8,351 bases of DNA from an uncultured Clostridia bacterium. GTDB taxonomy: Bacteria > Bacillota > Clostridia > TANB77 > CAG-508. The stretch is taken from contig CAKPJR010000050.1 of assembly GCA_934162925.1 (NCBI GenBank), positions 1 to 8,351 on the forward strand, written 5' to 3'. Numbering within the stretch: the first letter of the stretch is position 1; every line of letters begins with the position of its first letter. The translations under genes and the position numbers were made by a program. Positions 1 through 6,045 of the stretch are shown piece after piece. The notes under the pieces are model-generated. The model was not told where the DNA came from. It worked only from the letters and a program-made list of their open reading frames with translations, and made no database searches.

Positions 1-202
1 TAGAAACACATATTGCTTTTATTAATGCCTCTTCTCCATCTTCTAAATCTGCAATATTCTTTTCTTTTCCTCTATCTTCATAGTCTCTTGGAAAATATGT
101 AATTAAATCGTATAAATTAAATATGCCAATACTGTTTAAAAGATCTGCTCTTGCAGGTCCTACACCTTTTATGTATTTAACATCTTTATTTAAATCTAAC
201 AT
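1..202 (-). CDS. recG: ATP-dependent DNA helicase RecG, N-terminal part (runs off the window)
   Basis: Only the first 67 codons are present; the gene continues beyond base 1. The peptide begins MLDLNKDVKYIKGVGPARAD and continues with LLNSIGIFNLYDLITYFPRDYEDR. This is the characteristic start of RecG: a helix-hairpin-helix-like KGVGP segment followed by the YFPRDYEDR motif leading into the wedge/OB domain. RecG is a superfamily 2 helicase that remodels stalled forks and branch-migrates Holliday junctions. The ATG at 202-200 is preceded by an AAAGGAG ribosome binding site (about 211-217), which fixes the start. It lies downstream of recD2 in the same direction, but the toxin-like cassette at 247-579 intervenes, so it probably has its own promoter; I see no convincing one. 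The identification rests on the N-terminus alone; the helicase motifs are outside the window. Confidence 0.9.
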   Translation of the reverse strand, partial: MLDLNKDVKYIKGVGPARADLLNSIGIFNLYDLITYFPRDYEDRGKEKNIADLEDGEEALIKAICVS

Positions 203-246
203 TAAACTCTCCTTTTAGCGTATATTTCCAATTTAATTGTAAATAT

Positions 247-275
247 TTGACATATTAAAAATTATGTTTTATAAT
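247..275 (+). promoter_or_regulatory. Consensus sigma-A promoter for a small RNA
   Basis: TTGACA at 247-252 and TATAAT at 270-275 are separated by exactly 17 bp, a perfect match to the vegetative consensus. Transcription should start near 282 and run right into the hairpin terminator at 318-365. No convincing protein-coding gene follows, so the promoter most likely drives the ~84-nt RNA described next. Confidence 0.85.
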
Positions 276-281
276 ATATGA

Positions 282-365
282 AAATAAGGATCCACAAATA
301 TGTGGTTGCCGATGATAAAAAGCACATTTTACCCTGGCAAGAGCAGAAATGTGCTTTTGTTTTTT
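282..365 (+). ncRNA. Candidate antitoxin RNA of a type I toxin-antitoxin locus (~84 nt)
   Basis: The RNA is delimited by the perfect promoter at 247-275 and the strong terminator at 318-365. It would carry a small 5' hairpin (CCACA at 292-296 pairing with TGTGG at 301-305), then GGTTGCC, then the terminator hairpin with a 17-nt loop holding CCTGGCAAGAGC. It converges on the hydrophobic-peptide gene (483-364), and the two transcripts overlap through the shared terminator, as in Fst/par-type and TxpA/BsrG-type loci. TGGCAA in the loop (335-340) is complementary to TTGCCA in the 5' leader of the peptide mRNA (minus strand, 517-512). AGCAC at 321-325 is complementary to the GTGCT just upstream of the peptide start codon. 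The antitoxin role is inferred. A 64-codon plus-strand reading frame from 278 starts inside the promoter and has no ribosome binding site, so it is not called. Confidence 0.65.
318..365. terminator. Bidirectional intrinsic terminator shared by the small RNA and the toxin-like mRNA
   Basis: There is a perfect 12-bp stem (AAAAGCACATTT at 318-329, AAATGTGCTTTT at 347-358) with a 17-nt loop. On the plus strand it ends in CTTTTGTTTTTT, a strong terminator. On the minus strand the tract is only five T followed by ATCATC, so termination of the peptide mRNA may be leaky. The TAA stop of the peptide gene lies at the base of the stem. Confidence 0.85.
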
Positions 366-483
366 ATTGTTGTTTGCTCAAAACTATAGTTAAGACTACA
401 ATTAAGGCAAATGCTATAATAGCTGTTATAACTAATGCAATTAAAAGTATGTATATAATTGCTGTTAAATAATTTTCTATCAT
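364..483 (-). CDS. 39-residue hydrophobic peptide, candidate type I toxin
   Basis: The protein is MIENYLTAIIYILLIALVIT followed by AIIAFALIVVLTIVLSKQQ. It is a single hydrophobic helix of about 30 residues, with an acidic residue at the N-terminus and a lone lysine near the C-terminus. The ATG at 483-481 follows a strong GGAGG ribosome binding site (496-492) by 8 nt. A longer frame opening at 594 would begin upstream of the predicted transcription start and is rejected. The gene has its own promoter (551-579) and ends in a terminator shared with a convergent small RNA. Small size, one membrane helix, a strong but partly sequestered SD and a convergent short RNA fit type I membrane toxins (Fst, TxpA/BsrG types). 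I do not recognise the peptide as a known family member. It could instead be an ordinary small membrane protein. Confidence 0.7.
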   Translation of the reverse strand: MIENYLTAIIYILLIALVITAIIAFALIVVLTIVLSKQQ

Positions 484-544
484 TAGCACCACCTCCATTC
501 TGTGTTGTTGGTGGCAACTACATATCTGCTTCTCCTTACTTTCT
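484..544 (-). promoter_or_regulatory. Structured 5' leader of the toxin-like mRNA with a start-stop mini-ORF
   Basis: In transcript order the leader holds AAGGAG (537-532), 8 nt, then ATG immediately followed by TAG (523-518). This is a start-stop unit with a full ribosome binding site. Next come TTGCCACC and GGAGGTGGTGC before the real ATG. CCACC (514-510) can pair with GGTGG (493-489), extended by two wobble pairs, which would cover half of the GGAGG site. Such a leader is typical of tightly silenced small toxins. The folding is read by eye and not computed. Confidence 0.5.
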
Positions 545-550
545 GTAAAA

Positions 551-579
551 AGTATACTTCTATTAATTATATATGTCAA
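551..579 (-). promoter_or_regulatory. Near-consensus sigma-A promoter of the toxin-like gene
   Basis: On the minus strand TTGACA (579-574) and TATACT (556-551) are 17 bp apart. Transcription should start near 544, about 60 nt upstream of the peptide ATG. The -35 box lies 24 bp past the restored recD2 stop codon (605-603). Confidence 0.8.
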
Positions 580-602
580 TATTTTCCAGAACATTTTTTC
601 GC

Positions 603-2802
603 CTATTTTTTCAATTTATATTTTAACCCTGTATTTCTTTTTTTTATGTCTGTGTTTTGTATCATAAATTCTATTATATTTTTATTGCTGAGTACAATTA
701 ATAATTTTTTTGCCCTTGTTATTCCTGTATATAACAAATTTCTTGTAAGTAGCATTGGTGCTGATTGCGGTACACACATTATTACAACATCAAATTCACT
801 TCCGTTGTGATTTATGTATAGTTATACTATAGCTGTGTTCTAATTCATCTAGATTTGCAAAGTCATACCATGCAACTTTTTCGTCATCAAAGAATACTTC
901 TATTTGCTTATTTATCTCATCAATTCCTGTAATTATTCCTAGTTCTCCATTAAATATACCACTACCCGCTTCTAGCTCATCTAACTTTTTTCTCTCCCAA
1001 TAAATATCATAATTATTTTTAACTTGCATTACCCTATCACCAATTCTAAAAACTCTATCTCCATTTTGTTTTTCTAGATTAGATTTTGGATTCAACGCAT
1101 TTTGTAATTGTTTATTTAATTCTTTTGTTCCAAGTATTCCTTTCTTTGTTGGAGTTAAAACTTGTATATTTTTGAAGAAATCATAGTCTCCATATTTTTT
1201 TAATCTTCCCGTACAAAGTGATATTACATCATGTAACATTTTTTCTTGTGAAGTTTCATTTATATAAAAGAAATCTTCCAATTTATCTTTTTCTTCAACT
1301 CCAATGAATGTTTCTCCATTATTTACTCTATGTGCATTTGTTATTATTTTGCTCCTTGCAGCTTGTCTAAAAATTTTATTTAGCTCTATTGTTGTAATAG
1401 CATTTGACTCTATTACATCTTGTAAAACATTTCCTGGTCCTACTGATGGTAATTGATCAATATCTCCAACCAAGACTAATTTTGTTCCTAAGTAAATTGC
1501 TTTTACTATGTGATTCATTAAAAACATATCCACCATTGACATTTCATCTATTATCACTACATCTGCATCAATTGGCGTTATTGGATAATCTAAACTTATA
1601 AAGTTTTCATCTTCTAATTTTCTAATCTCCAATAATCTATGTATTGTTGTTGCTTCTTTGCCTGTTTGTTCTTGCATTCTTTTTGCTGCTCTTCCTGTTG
1701 GAGCACATAGAACAACTTTCATTTTTCTTGCTTCATATAATTTTATTATGGATTTAATAATTGTTGTTTTGCCTGTACCTGGTCCACCAGTAATTACAGA
1801 TACATTATTTTCATTTACTGCTTTTATTGCATCTTTTTGTTCTTCTGATAAAACTATATTTTCATTTTCTTCTGTTTTATCTAATTCTGCTTTAAAATTC
1901 TTTATATATTTAATATTTTTTGCATTATCCAATGCAATTAACTTTTCTGCTATGTTTTGTTCTGCTGTATAAAATGTATCTAAATATACCCATTCTTTAT
2001 CGTCATATTTCTCTAAAAAAATCTCTTGTTTTGCCTTTAAATTAATTATTTCATTTTCTATTGTTTCTGTTCCTATTCTTAGTAAATTAGAAACATAGCT
2101 AAGTAAATTTTCGTAAATCACAGCACTATTTCCATTATTTCCGGCTAAGATCAAACTATATTTTATTGCACTTGCAATTCTACTGCTACTTTGTTCATCT
2201 ATGCCTAAATCTATAGCCATTTTGTCTATTTTTTTAAAGTCCACTCCATAAGTTATATCTAATAATATATATGGATCTTTTTCTATTTTTGGAATCGCGT
2301 CTTGTCCTAGTTTTTCATATACTTTTTTGCTGTTTTGCCCTGTTATACCAAATCTTTCTAAGAAACCTACTATCTGCCATAGATCCCATTTTTCGTTAAA
2401 CTCTTCTGATATTTCTTCTGCTTTTCCTTTGCTTATTCCTTTTATATTTGCTAATCTTTCAGGTTCAAATTTTAAAACAGCTATTGTTTCTTCTCCAAAT
2501 TTATCTACAATTCTTTTTGCTGTTGCAGGTCCAACTCCTTTTATAATTCCTCCAGATAAATATTTTTCTAAGGCTTCTAATGTTTGTGGCATAATTTTCT
2601 CAAATGTTTGTATTTTAAACTGCCTTCCATAATCTGGATGATTTACAAAGTTTCCAACTAATTTAAGGCTATCTCCTTTGTTTATAAAAGGTAGGTAGCC
2701 TACAATTACAGTTAATTCCTCTTCTGTTTCAAATTCTGCTATTGTATAACTGTTTATCTCATTTTGATATATGATTTCTGATATTTGTCCTTTAATTTCC
2801 AA
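603..2802 (-). CDS. recD2: RecD2-type ATP-dependent DNA helicase, interrupted by a +1 shift at CGG
   Basis: A superfamily 1B 5'-3' helicase of the RecD2/TraA group, acting in DNA repair where no RecBC complex is needed. The N-terminal region (residues 1-75) is followed by helix-hairpin-helix repeats (GGIIKGVGPATAKRI, residues 84-98, and NIKGISKGKAEEI). Walker A GGPGTGKTT is at 339-347, Walker B IIDEMSM at 417-423, GDIDQLPSVGPG at 446-457, and motif VI SYSITIHKSQ at 657-666. In frame, the gene then reads CGG AAG TGA and stops at residue 668 (796). Skipping the C of CGG (804) gives GSEFDVVIMCV, then LLTRNLLYTGITRAKKLLIV, the family's C-terminus, ending at TAG 605-603. The full product is 732 residues, the usual RecD2 length. 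The start is TTG at 2802-2800, 8 nt after AAGGAG (2816-2811). The gene lies 65 bp downstream of the glycosyltransferase-like gene, likely in the metK transcription unit. Confidence 0.93.
802..804 (-). other. Apparent +1 frameshift site 1: CGG in recD2 motif VI
   Basis: Codon 667 is CGG in the context TCA CAA CGG AAG TGA. Reading CAA, skipping C, then GGA AGT GAA TTT restores the universally seen HKSQGSEF of motif VI and 66 further residues of homologous C-terminus. The zero frame stops two codons after the site. There is no homopolymer here, so a simple run-length sequencing error is not an obvious explanation. Confidence 0.9.
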
Positions 2803-2867
2803 GTCTATTGCTCCTTGTTTTAACTAATTTCTTATTATTTTATATCACAAATCACTATCTATGTAAA

Positions 2868-3221
2868 TTATTTTCCATTTACATTATCAATAAAATCTTT
2901 ACAATTTTCCCAATCCATTAAATTAATGAATTTATAATCCTTTTGTAATTTTTCTAATATTTCCTTTGTTTTGTCAGTAGAGCCTAAATCAGATACTATT
3001 ATTTCATTTATATTTTCTTCTTTTCCATACAGTATTCTAAAAATAATGGAACGCATAAATCCTTCTATTTGCTCTTCTTGGTTTTTCACTGCTATTATAC
3101 AATGAATTCCATTTGTTTTTATTTTAGTACATATACAAACATGATATATTGTCTTTACAATTTCTATTAATCCATATATTGCTAACACCCAAATCACGCC
3201 ATTTGTAATAAAATCTAACAT
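2868..3221 (-). CDS. Small membrane-anchored glycosyltransferase-2-like protein
   Basis: A 117-residue protein with one N-terminal membrane helix (about residues 7-30) followed by a short cytoplasmic domain. The stretch IHCIIAVKNQEEQIEGFMRS, and later EIIVSDLGSTDKTKEILEKL, resembles the first half of a family 2 glycosyltransferase (GT-A) fold: the nucleotide-sugar-binding beta strand and the D-GSTD segment. At 117 residues it lacks the DXD metal site and acceptor half, so catalysis is doubtful. Similar mini-proteins are found next to metK and recD2 in Clostridia, but their role is unknown to me. The ATG at 3221 follows GGAGTGA. It lies 73 bp after metK and 65 bp before recD2, all in the same direction. 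An 8-bp inverted repeat (2861-2868 with 2877-2884) overlaps the stop codon but has no T tract. Confidence 0.75.
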   Translation of the reverse strand: MLDFITNGVIWVLAIYGLIEIVKTIYHVCICTKIKTNGIHCIIAVKNQEEQIEGFMRSIIFRILYGKEENINEIIVSDLGSTDKTKEILEKLQKDYKFINLMDWENCKDFIDNVNGK

Positions 3222-3294
3222 ATATAATTCACTCCTGATTTATTATATGTTTTTAATTTTACAATTGATACAAACCTGATAAATGAATGTATAG

Positions 3295-4404
3295 TTATAG
3301 TTTAATAACCTTTTCCCATGGTAAATATGGTTTTCCAAAATGACCATAATTAGTTGTTTGCGTATATATTGGTTCTCTTAGCCCTAAATAATTTATTATT
3401 CCATCTGGTGTTAAGTCAAATTTTTCTTCTATTAGTTTTATTATTTCTTCTTCAGGAATTGAATTTGTTCCAAAAGTATTTACGTGTATTGAAAGCGGTT
3501 TTGCCATTCCTATTGCATAAGCTATTTGGATTTCGCACTTCTTTGCATACTTATTTGCAACTATATTTTTTGCAATATGTCTTAACATATAGCAGCTACT
3601 TCTATCTACTTTGCTTGCATCTTTTCCAGAAAAAGCTCCTCCTCCATGTCTTGCATATCCACCATATGTATCTACTATTATTTTTCTACCAGTTAAACCA
3701 GTATCACCAAGAGGCCCACCAATTACAAATCTGCCTGTTGGATTTACATATATTTTTGTATTTTCATCAATATATTTTTTGTCTACTACACAATCTATAA
3801 CCTTTTCTTTTATTTCTATTTTTAATTCATCTAAGTTCTTATCTGGTGTGTGTTGATTAGATATAAGTATTGTGTCTATTCTCTTTGGTTTATTATCTTC
3901 ATATTCTACTGTAACTTGTGTTTTTCCATCTGGTCTTATTCCTTTTATTATTTCTTTTTTTCTTACCTCAGTTAATCTTTTGGCTAATAAGTGCGCCATA
4001 TCTATTGCAAATGGCATATAGCTTTTGCTTTCATCACATGCATATCCAAACATAATACCTTGGTCTCCAGCACCTCCTATGTCAACTCCCATTGCAATAT
4101 CTGAGCTTTGTTTTGTTATATTAGTAACTACTTTACAGGTTCTATAATCTATGTCTGTATTCTCATTATCATATCCTATTTCTTTTAAAACCTTTCTTGC
4201 AATTTCTTCTGCATTAAATTTTGCATTTGTTGTAACTTGTCCAGCTATTGTAATTAAATCTTTTGAAGCAAATGTTTCTACTGCTACTCTAGATAACTTA
4301 TCTTGTTTTAGACATTCATCTAATATGCTATCTGAAATTAAATCGCATACTTTATCTGGATGTCCTTCTGTTACACTTTCTGATGTAAAATAATACTTTT
4401 TCAA
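3295..4404 (-). CDS. metK: S-adenosylmethionine synthetase
   Basis: MetK makes S-adenosylmethionine from methionine and ATP in the cytoplasm. The 369-residue protein is complete, at the short end of the family. It carries the ATP-binding GHPDK (residues 14-18), GAGDQGIMFGYA (111-122), a P-loop-like GGGAFSGKD (254-262), and the C-terminal NYGHFGKPYLPWE. The start is TTG at 4404-4402, giving MKKYYFTSESVTEGHPDK; GAGGA (4415-4411) is 6 nt upstream, and no in-frame ATG fits better. Expression is evidently controlled by the SAM-I riboswitch and terminator upstream, a feedback loop in which the product shuts off its own gene. The downstream small gene and recD2 are probably co-transcribed, which would bring them under the same control. 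No in-frame CGG codon is present. Confidence 0.98.
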   Translation of the reverse strand: MKKYYFTSESVTEGHPDKVCDLISDSILDECLKQDKLSRVAVETFASKDLITIAGQVTTNAKFNAEEIARKVLKEIGYDNENTDIDYRTCKVVTNITKQSSDIAMGVDIGGAGDQGIMFGYACDESKSYMPFAIDMAHLLAKRLTEVRKKEIIKGIRPDGKTQVTVEYEDNKPKRIDTILISNQHTPDKNLDELKIEIKEKVIDCVVDKKYIDENTKIYVNPTGRFVIGGPLGDTGLTGRKIIVDTYGGYARHGGGAFSGKDASKVDRSSCYMLRHIAKNIVANKYAKKCEIQIAYAIGMAKPLSIHVNTFGTNSIPEEEIIKLIEEKFDLTPDGIINYLGLREPIYTQTTNYGHFGKPYLPWEKVIKL

Positions 4405-4440
4405 ACTAATTCCTCTTTTCTTATAAAATAAAGCAACTAA

Positions 4441-4506
4441 AGTCGCTCTTTGTTCCTGCCGATTTGAGTTTCCGAATTAAATGAGGAAATCTCAAAGACA
4501 ATAGCG
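4441..4506 (-). promoter_or_regulatory. Second structured element in the metK leader, between riboswitch terminator and start
   Basis: Two mutually exclusive pairings are visible. One is a hairpin of CTTTGAGATTTCC (4497-4485) with GGAAACTCAAA (4473-4463), bulge of one. The other pairs CGCT and CTTTG (4506-4503, 4497-4493) with CAAAG and AGCG (4452-4448, 4447-4444). Between the arms lies ATCGGCAGGAA. A further short hairpin GCGAC-TTTA-GTTGC with a T-rich tail follows (about 4446-4433). I do not recognise it as a known riboswitch class. An extended -10-like TGCTATAAT sits just upstream (4514-4506) and could be a second start point. Confidence 0.35.
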
Positions 4507-4515
4507 ATTATAGCA

Positions 4516-4560
4516 TTTTTTATATACTAAGAAATTTCTCATTTCCTAGTATATAAAAAA
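4516..4560 (-). repeat. 20-bp AT-rich hairpin after the riboswitch terminator
   Basis: Arms 4516-4535 and 4541-4560 pair over 20 positions with a 5-nt loop. The single mismatch in the DNA (4530 with 4546) becomes a G-U pair in the minus-strand RNA, so the RNA stem is continuous. Its 5' arm uses the T tract of the riboswitch terminator. It is followed by A residues, so it is not itself a terminator; it may stabilise read-through mRNA or a processed 5' end. Confidence 0.6.
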
Positions 4561-4581
4561 ACTTTGCAAAAAGCAAAGTTT
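4553..4581 (-). terminator. Intrinsic terminator of the SAM-I riboswitch
   Basis: On the minus strand AAACTTTGC (4581-4573), a TTTTT loop and GCAAAGTTT (4567-4559) form a 9-bp stem followed by a T tract. It lies between the aptamer and metK. Its first arm could alternatively pair with GCAAAG in the aptamer (about 4636-4631), a plausible antiterminator when SAM is low; this pairing is inferred. Confidence 0.85.
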
Positions 4582-4609
4582 ACAATCTTGATTCTATGAT
4601 TTTATTTTA

Positions 4610-4711
4610 ATCATCATTCAAAGCACCTTGCTTTGCCGGTATTAGCACCTTGTTTTTCAACAGGTTGCTGTGGAGTTATTAAGCCGGTTCTCTCGTCCAC
4701 TCTTGATAATA
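4610..4711 (-). promoter_or_regulatory. SAM-I (S-box) riboswitch aptamer controlling metK
   Basis: The minus-strand RNA shows the S-box layout. P1 is ATTATCA (4710-4704) with TGATGAT (4616-4610), flanking AAGAG. P2 is GTGGA with TCCAC. The conserved GCAACC is at 4668-4663, followed by the P3 hairpin, then GGTGCTAATACC (4649-4638), where the AAGGTGCTAAT of the family is nearly intact. P4 is CAAAGC with GCTTTG (4635-4630 with 4624-4619). CCGG in the P2 loop (4687-4684) can pair with CCGG after P3 (4639-4636) as the expected pseudoknot. SAM binding should favour the terminator at 4553-4581 and turn metK off. Confidence 0.92.
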
Positions 4712-4716
4712 TAATT

Positions 4717-4745
4717 ATTATAATCACTGTTGTTATTTCTGTCAA
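4717..4745 (-). promoter_or_regulatory. Consensus sigma-A promoter of the metK riboswitch transcript
   Basis: On the minus strand TTGACA (4745-4740), 17 bp, then TATAAT (4722-4717): a perfect vegetative consensus. The predicted start near 4710 coincides with the first base of aptamer helix P1. Confidence 0.92.
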
Positions 4746-4764
4746 TACTAATTTTCAATTCTAT

Positions 4765-5151
4765 TTAGAATATATTTTTTAAATTTGTCTTTTCTTTTTC
4801 TTTTATGTGTTTTATTAAAAATATAGAAGTATCTAAGTCTTCCATACTTTCTTGTACTTCTCCTGTTTTTATTTTTGATTTCATTCTTATTAATGATGTT
4901 TCTATTAAATCTATTTCGTCATGTAGAACTATTACAGACCATCTCTCGTTTATTTCTTCCCATTCTGAATATATTTCATCTGTTTTTTCTACCATTTCTT
5001 TTTCATTTATTTTATCTTCTTCTATTCCACTTTTTAGATCTTCTAATTTACTTACAAGTAAATCTGCTGTATTATTTAAAAATTTTTGAGTAATGCATGC
5101 TCCCACAAAAATAATTATTAATATTGATAAAATTATTATTGTTTCTCTCAT
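4765..5151 (-). CDS. DUF4363 family membrane-anchored protein
   Basis: A 128-residue protein with one N-terminal membrane helix (about residues 4-22) and a charged, helical, probably coiled-coil remainder. The pattern W-x-E-x-x-x-R-W-S-x-x-x-x-HDEID-x-IE-x-SLIRMKSKI, ending with FLIKHIKEKEKTNLKNIF, matches the DUF4363 family, which in Clostridia is typically encoded directly after a DUF421 gene. Its ATG overlaps the end of the DUF421 gene by 4 bp (ATGA at 5151-5148), so translation is likely coupled and the two probably work together at the membrane. The biochemical role is unknown. The stop lies about 20 bp upstream of the metK promoter -35 box (minus-strand sense), and I see no clear terminator between. 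Confidence 0.85.
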   Translation of the reverse strand: MRETIIILSILIIIFVGACITQKFLNNTADLLVSKLEDLKSGIEEDKINEKEMVEKTDEIYSEWEEINERWSVIVLHDEIDLIETSLIRMKSKIKTGEVQESMEDLDTSIFLIKHIKEKEKTNLKNIF

Positions 5152-5826
5152 TTTTTACCTTCCTTTGCTTGGCAAAACATTTGATTTTTCCCATCAAAAG
5201 TTACTACTAATGCTTCTTCTGGTTTTATTTTGAATTTTTCTACTTCTTTGCATAGCCATTTATAGTTTCTTCCTATTGCCTTCAAATTCTCATGCATTAT
5301 TTTTCCATCTATTACTAAATCATATGGGATTCCTTCATACTCTGGGGTTATTCCAAAATCTTCTGGTATTGTATTTCTTTTTTCTGGTTTTTGTATTACT
5401 GTTAATTGCCCACTTGTCTCTAATATAGCATATTCCACATCTGCTATATTAAATATATTATTTTGTCTTAGCCTTTCTTGTAATTCGTTTATTGTAAATT
5501 TTTCTTTTTTCATTAGTTTCTCATCAATTTTTCCTCTAAATATTAAAATTGACGGCATTCCACAAAGTACTTTTCTTCCCCAAATACTTTTTAAGTTTAT
5601 AATTGAAATTATTAATTGGATTAATAATAATGCTAAAATTGGGATTATTCCATTTGTTATTGGAATTCCTGTATCGCTCATTGGAACTGATGCCAAATCT
5701 GCTATCATTATTGCAATTACTAGTTCAAAGGGTTGCATTTGGCCGTATTTCCCTTTTTCCCATTAGTCTCATTACAACTAATACTAATATATATATTATT
5801 AAAACTCTTATAAATATATTTATCAT
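5148..5826 (-). CDS. DUF421 (YetF-like) membrane protein, interrupted by a +1 shift at CGG
   Basis: DUF421/YetF proteins have N-terminal membrane helices and a small cytoplasmic alpha/beta domain; relatives are linked to spore membranes in Bacillus, but the function is unsettled. From the ATG at 5826 (SD AAGGAAG) the frame gives MINIFIRVLIIYILVLVVMR, LMGKREI, then CGG CCA AAT and stops at TGA 5 codons later. Skipping the C of CGG (5745) gives GQMQPFELVIAIMIADLAS, then the helices ITNGIIPILALLLIQLIISI and a C-terminal domain with CGMPSILIFRGKID and NIADVEYAILETSGQLTV. The restored protein has 225 residues, the normal family length. Starting at the internal ATG (5738) would remove the first helix and the GKR motif, so the full frame is preferred. 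DUF4363 follows with a 4-bp overlap. Confidence 0.88.
5743..5745 (-). other. Apparent +1 frameshift site 2: CGG in the DUF421 gene
   Basis: Codon 28 is CGG in the context GAA ATA CGG CCA AAT. Skipping the C gives ATA GGC CAA ATG CAA, restoring IGQMQPFEL, the family's conserved junction between helix 1 and helix 2. A purine-rich AAAAAGGGAAA precedes the site and could act like an internal SD sequence. A similar purine run is not obvious at site 1. Confidence 0.88.
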
Positions 5827-6045
5827 ATTGCTTCCTTTCGAATTTCTCTTTTAACTGACTTTAAATTAAATAAATTGTAATTCGTTTTATTTTCATTGAG
5901 AATATTTTTTACAAAAATGCTCAAAATATTCTTATAATCATTTTTTTGTATATTTATTTTTTTATTGCAAATAATATATTAGAACTCATAGATATATGAC
6001 ACAAACATAATTAAATATATATATTTAAGTTAGGAGGTTTTGCAG
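5827..6045. other. Divergent intergenic region between the DUF421 and YvlD-like genes
   Basis: This 219-bp, very AT-rich gap must hold the start signals for both flanking genes. I see ribosome binding sites at each end (AAGGAAG for DUF421, AGGAGG at 6032-6037) and a CATAAT (6006-6011) that could be a plus-strand -10 box, but no convincing -35 partner. An inverted repeat (5900-5908 with 5923-5931, 9 bp, extendable with a wobble pair) lies in the middle and could be an operator or a hairpin. Nothing coding is evident. Confidence 0.4.

Noticed and set aside
278..472. Plus-strand 64-codon reading frame
   Set aside because: It opens inside the -10 box of the small-RNA promoter, has no ribosome binding site, runs through the terminator hairpin and covers the toxin-like gene in antisense.
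364..594. Longer 76-residue version of the hydrophobic peptide
   Set aside because: Its start lies upstream of the -35 box of the predicted promoter, and the strong GGAGG site clearly selects the ATG at 483.
603..804. recD2 as a simple pseudogene
   Set aside because: There is a single one-base change, the remainder is intact and conserved, and the same CGG-linked change recurs in two other genes; kept as a possible frameshift gene, with sequence error not excluded.
502..810. Plus-strand 102-codon reading frame
   Set aside because: It is antisense to the restored C-terminus of recD2 and the toxin promoter, is T-rich with phenylalanine/leucine runs, and has no start signals.
2861..2884. 8-bp inverted repeat at the end of the glycosyltransferase-like gene as a terminator
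   Set aside because: The stem is AT-rich, overlaps the stop codon and lacks a following T tract; read-through to recD2 is likely.
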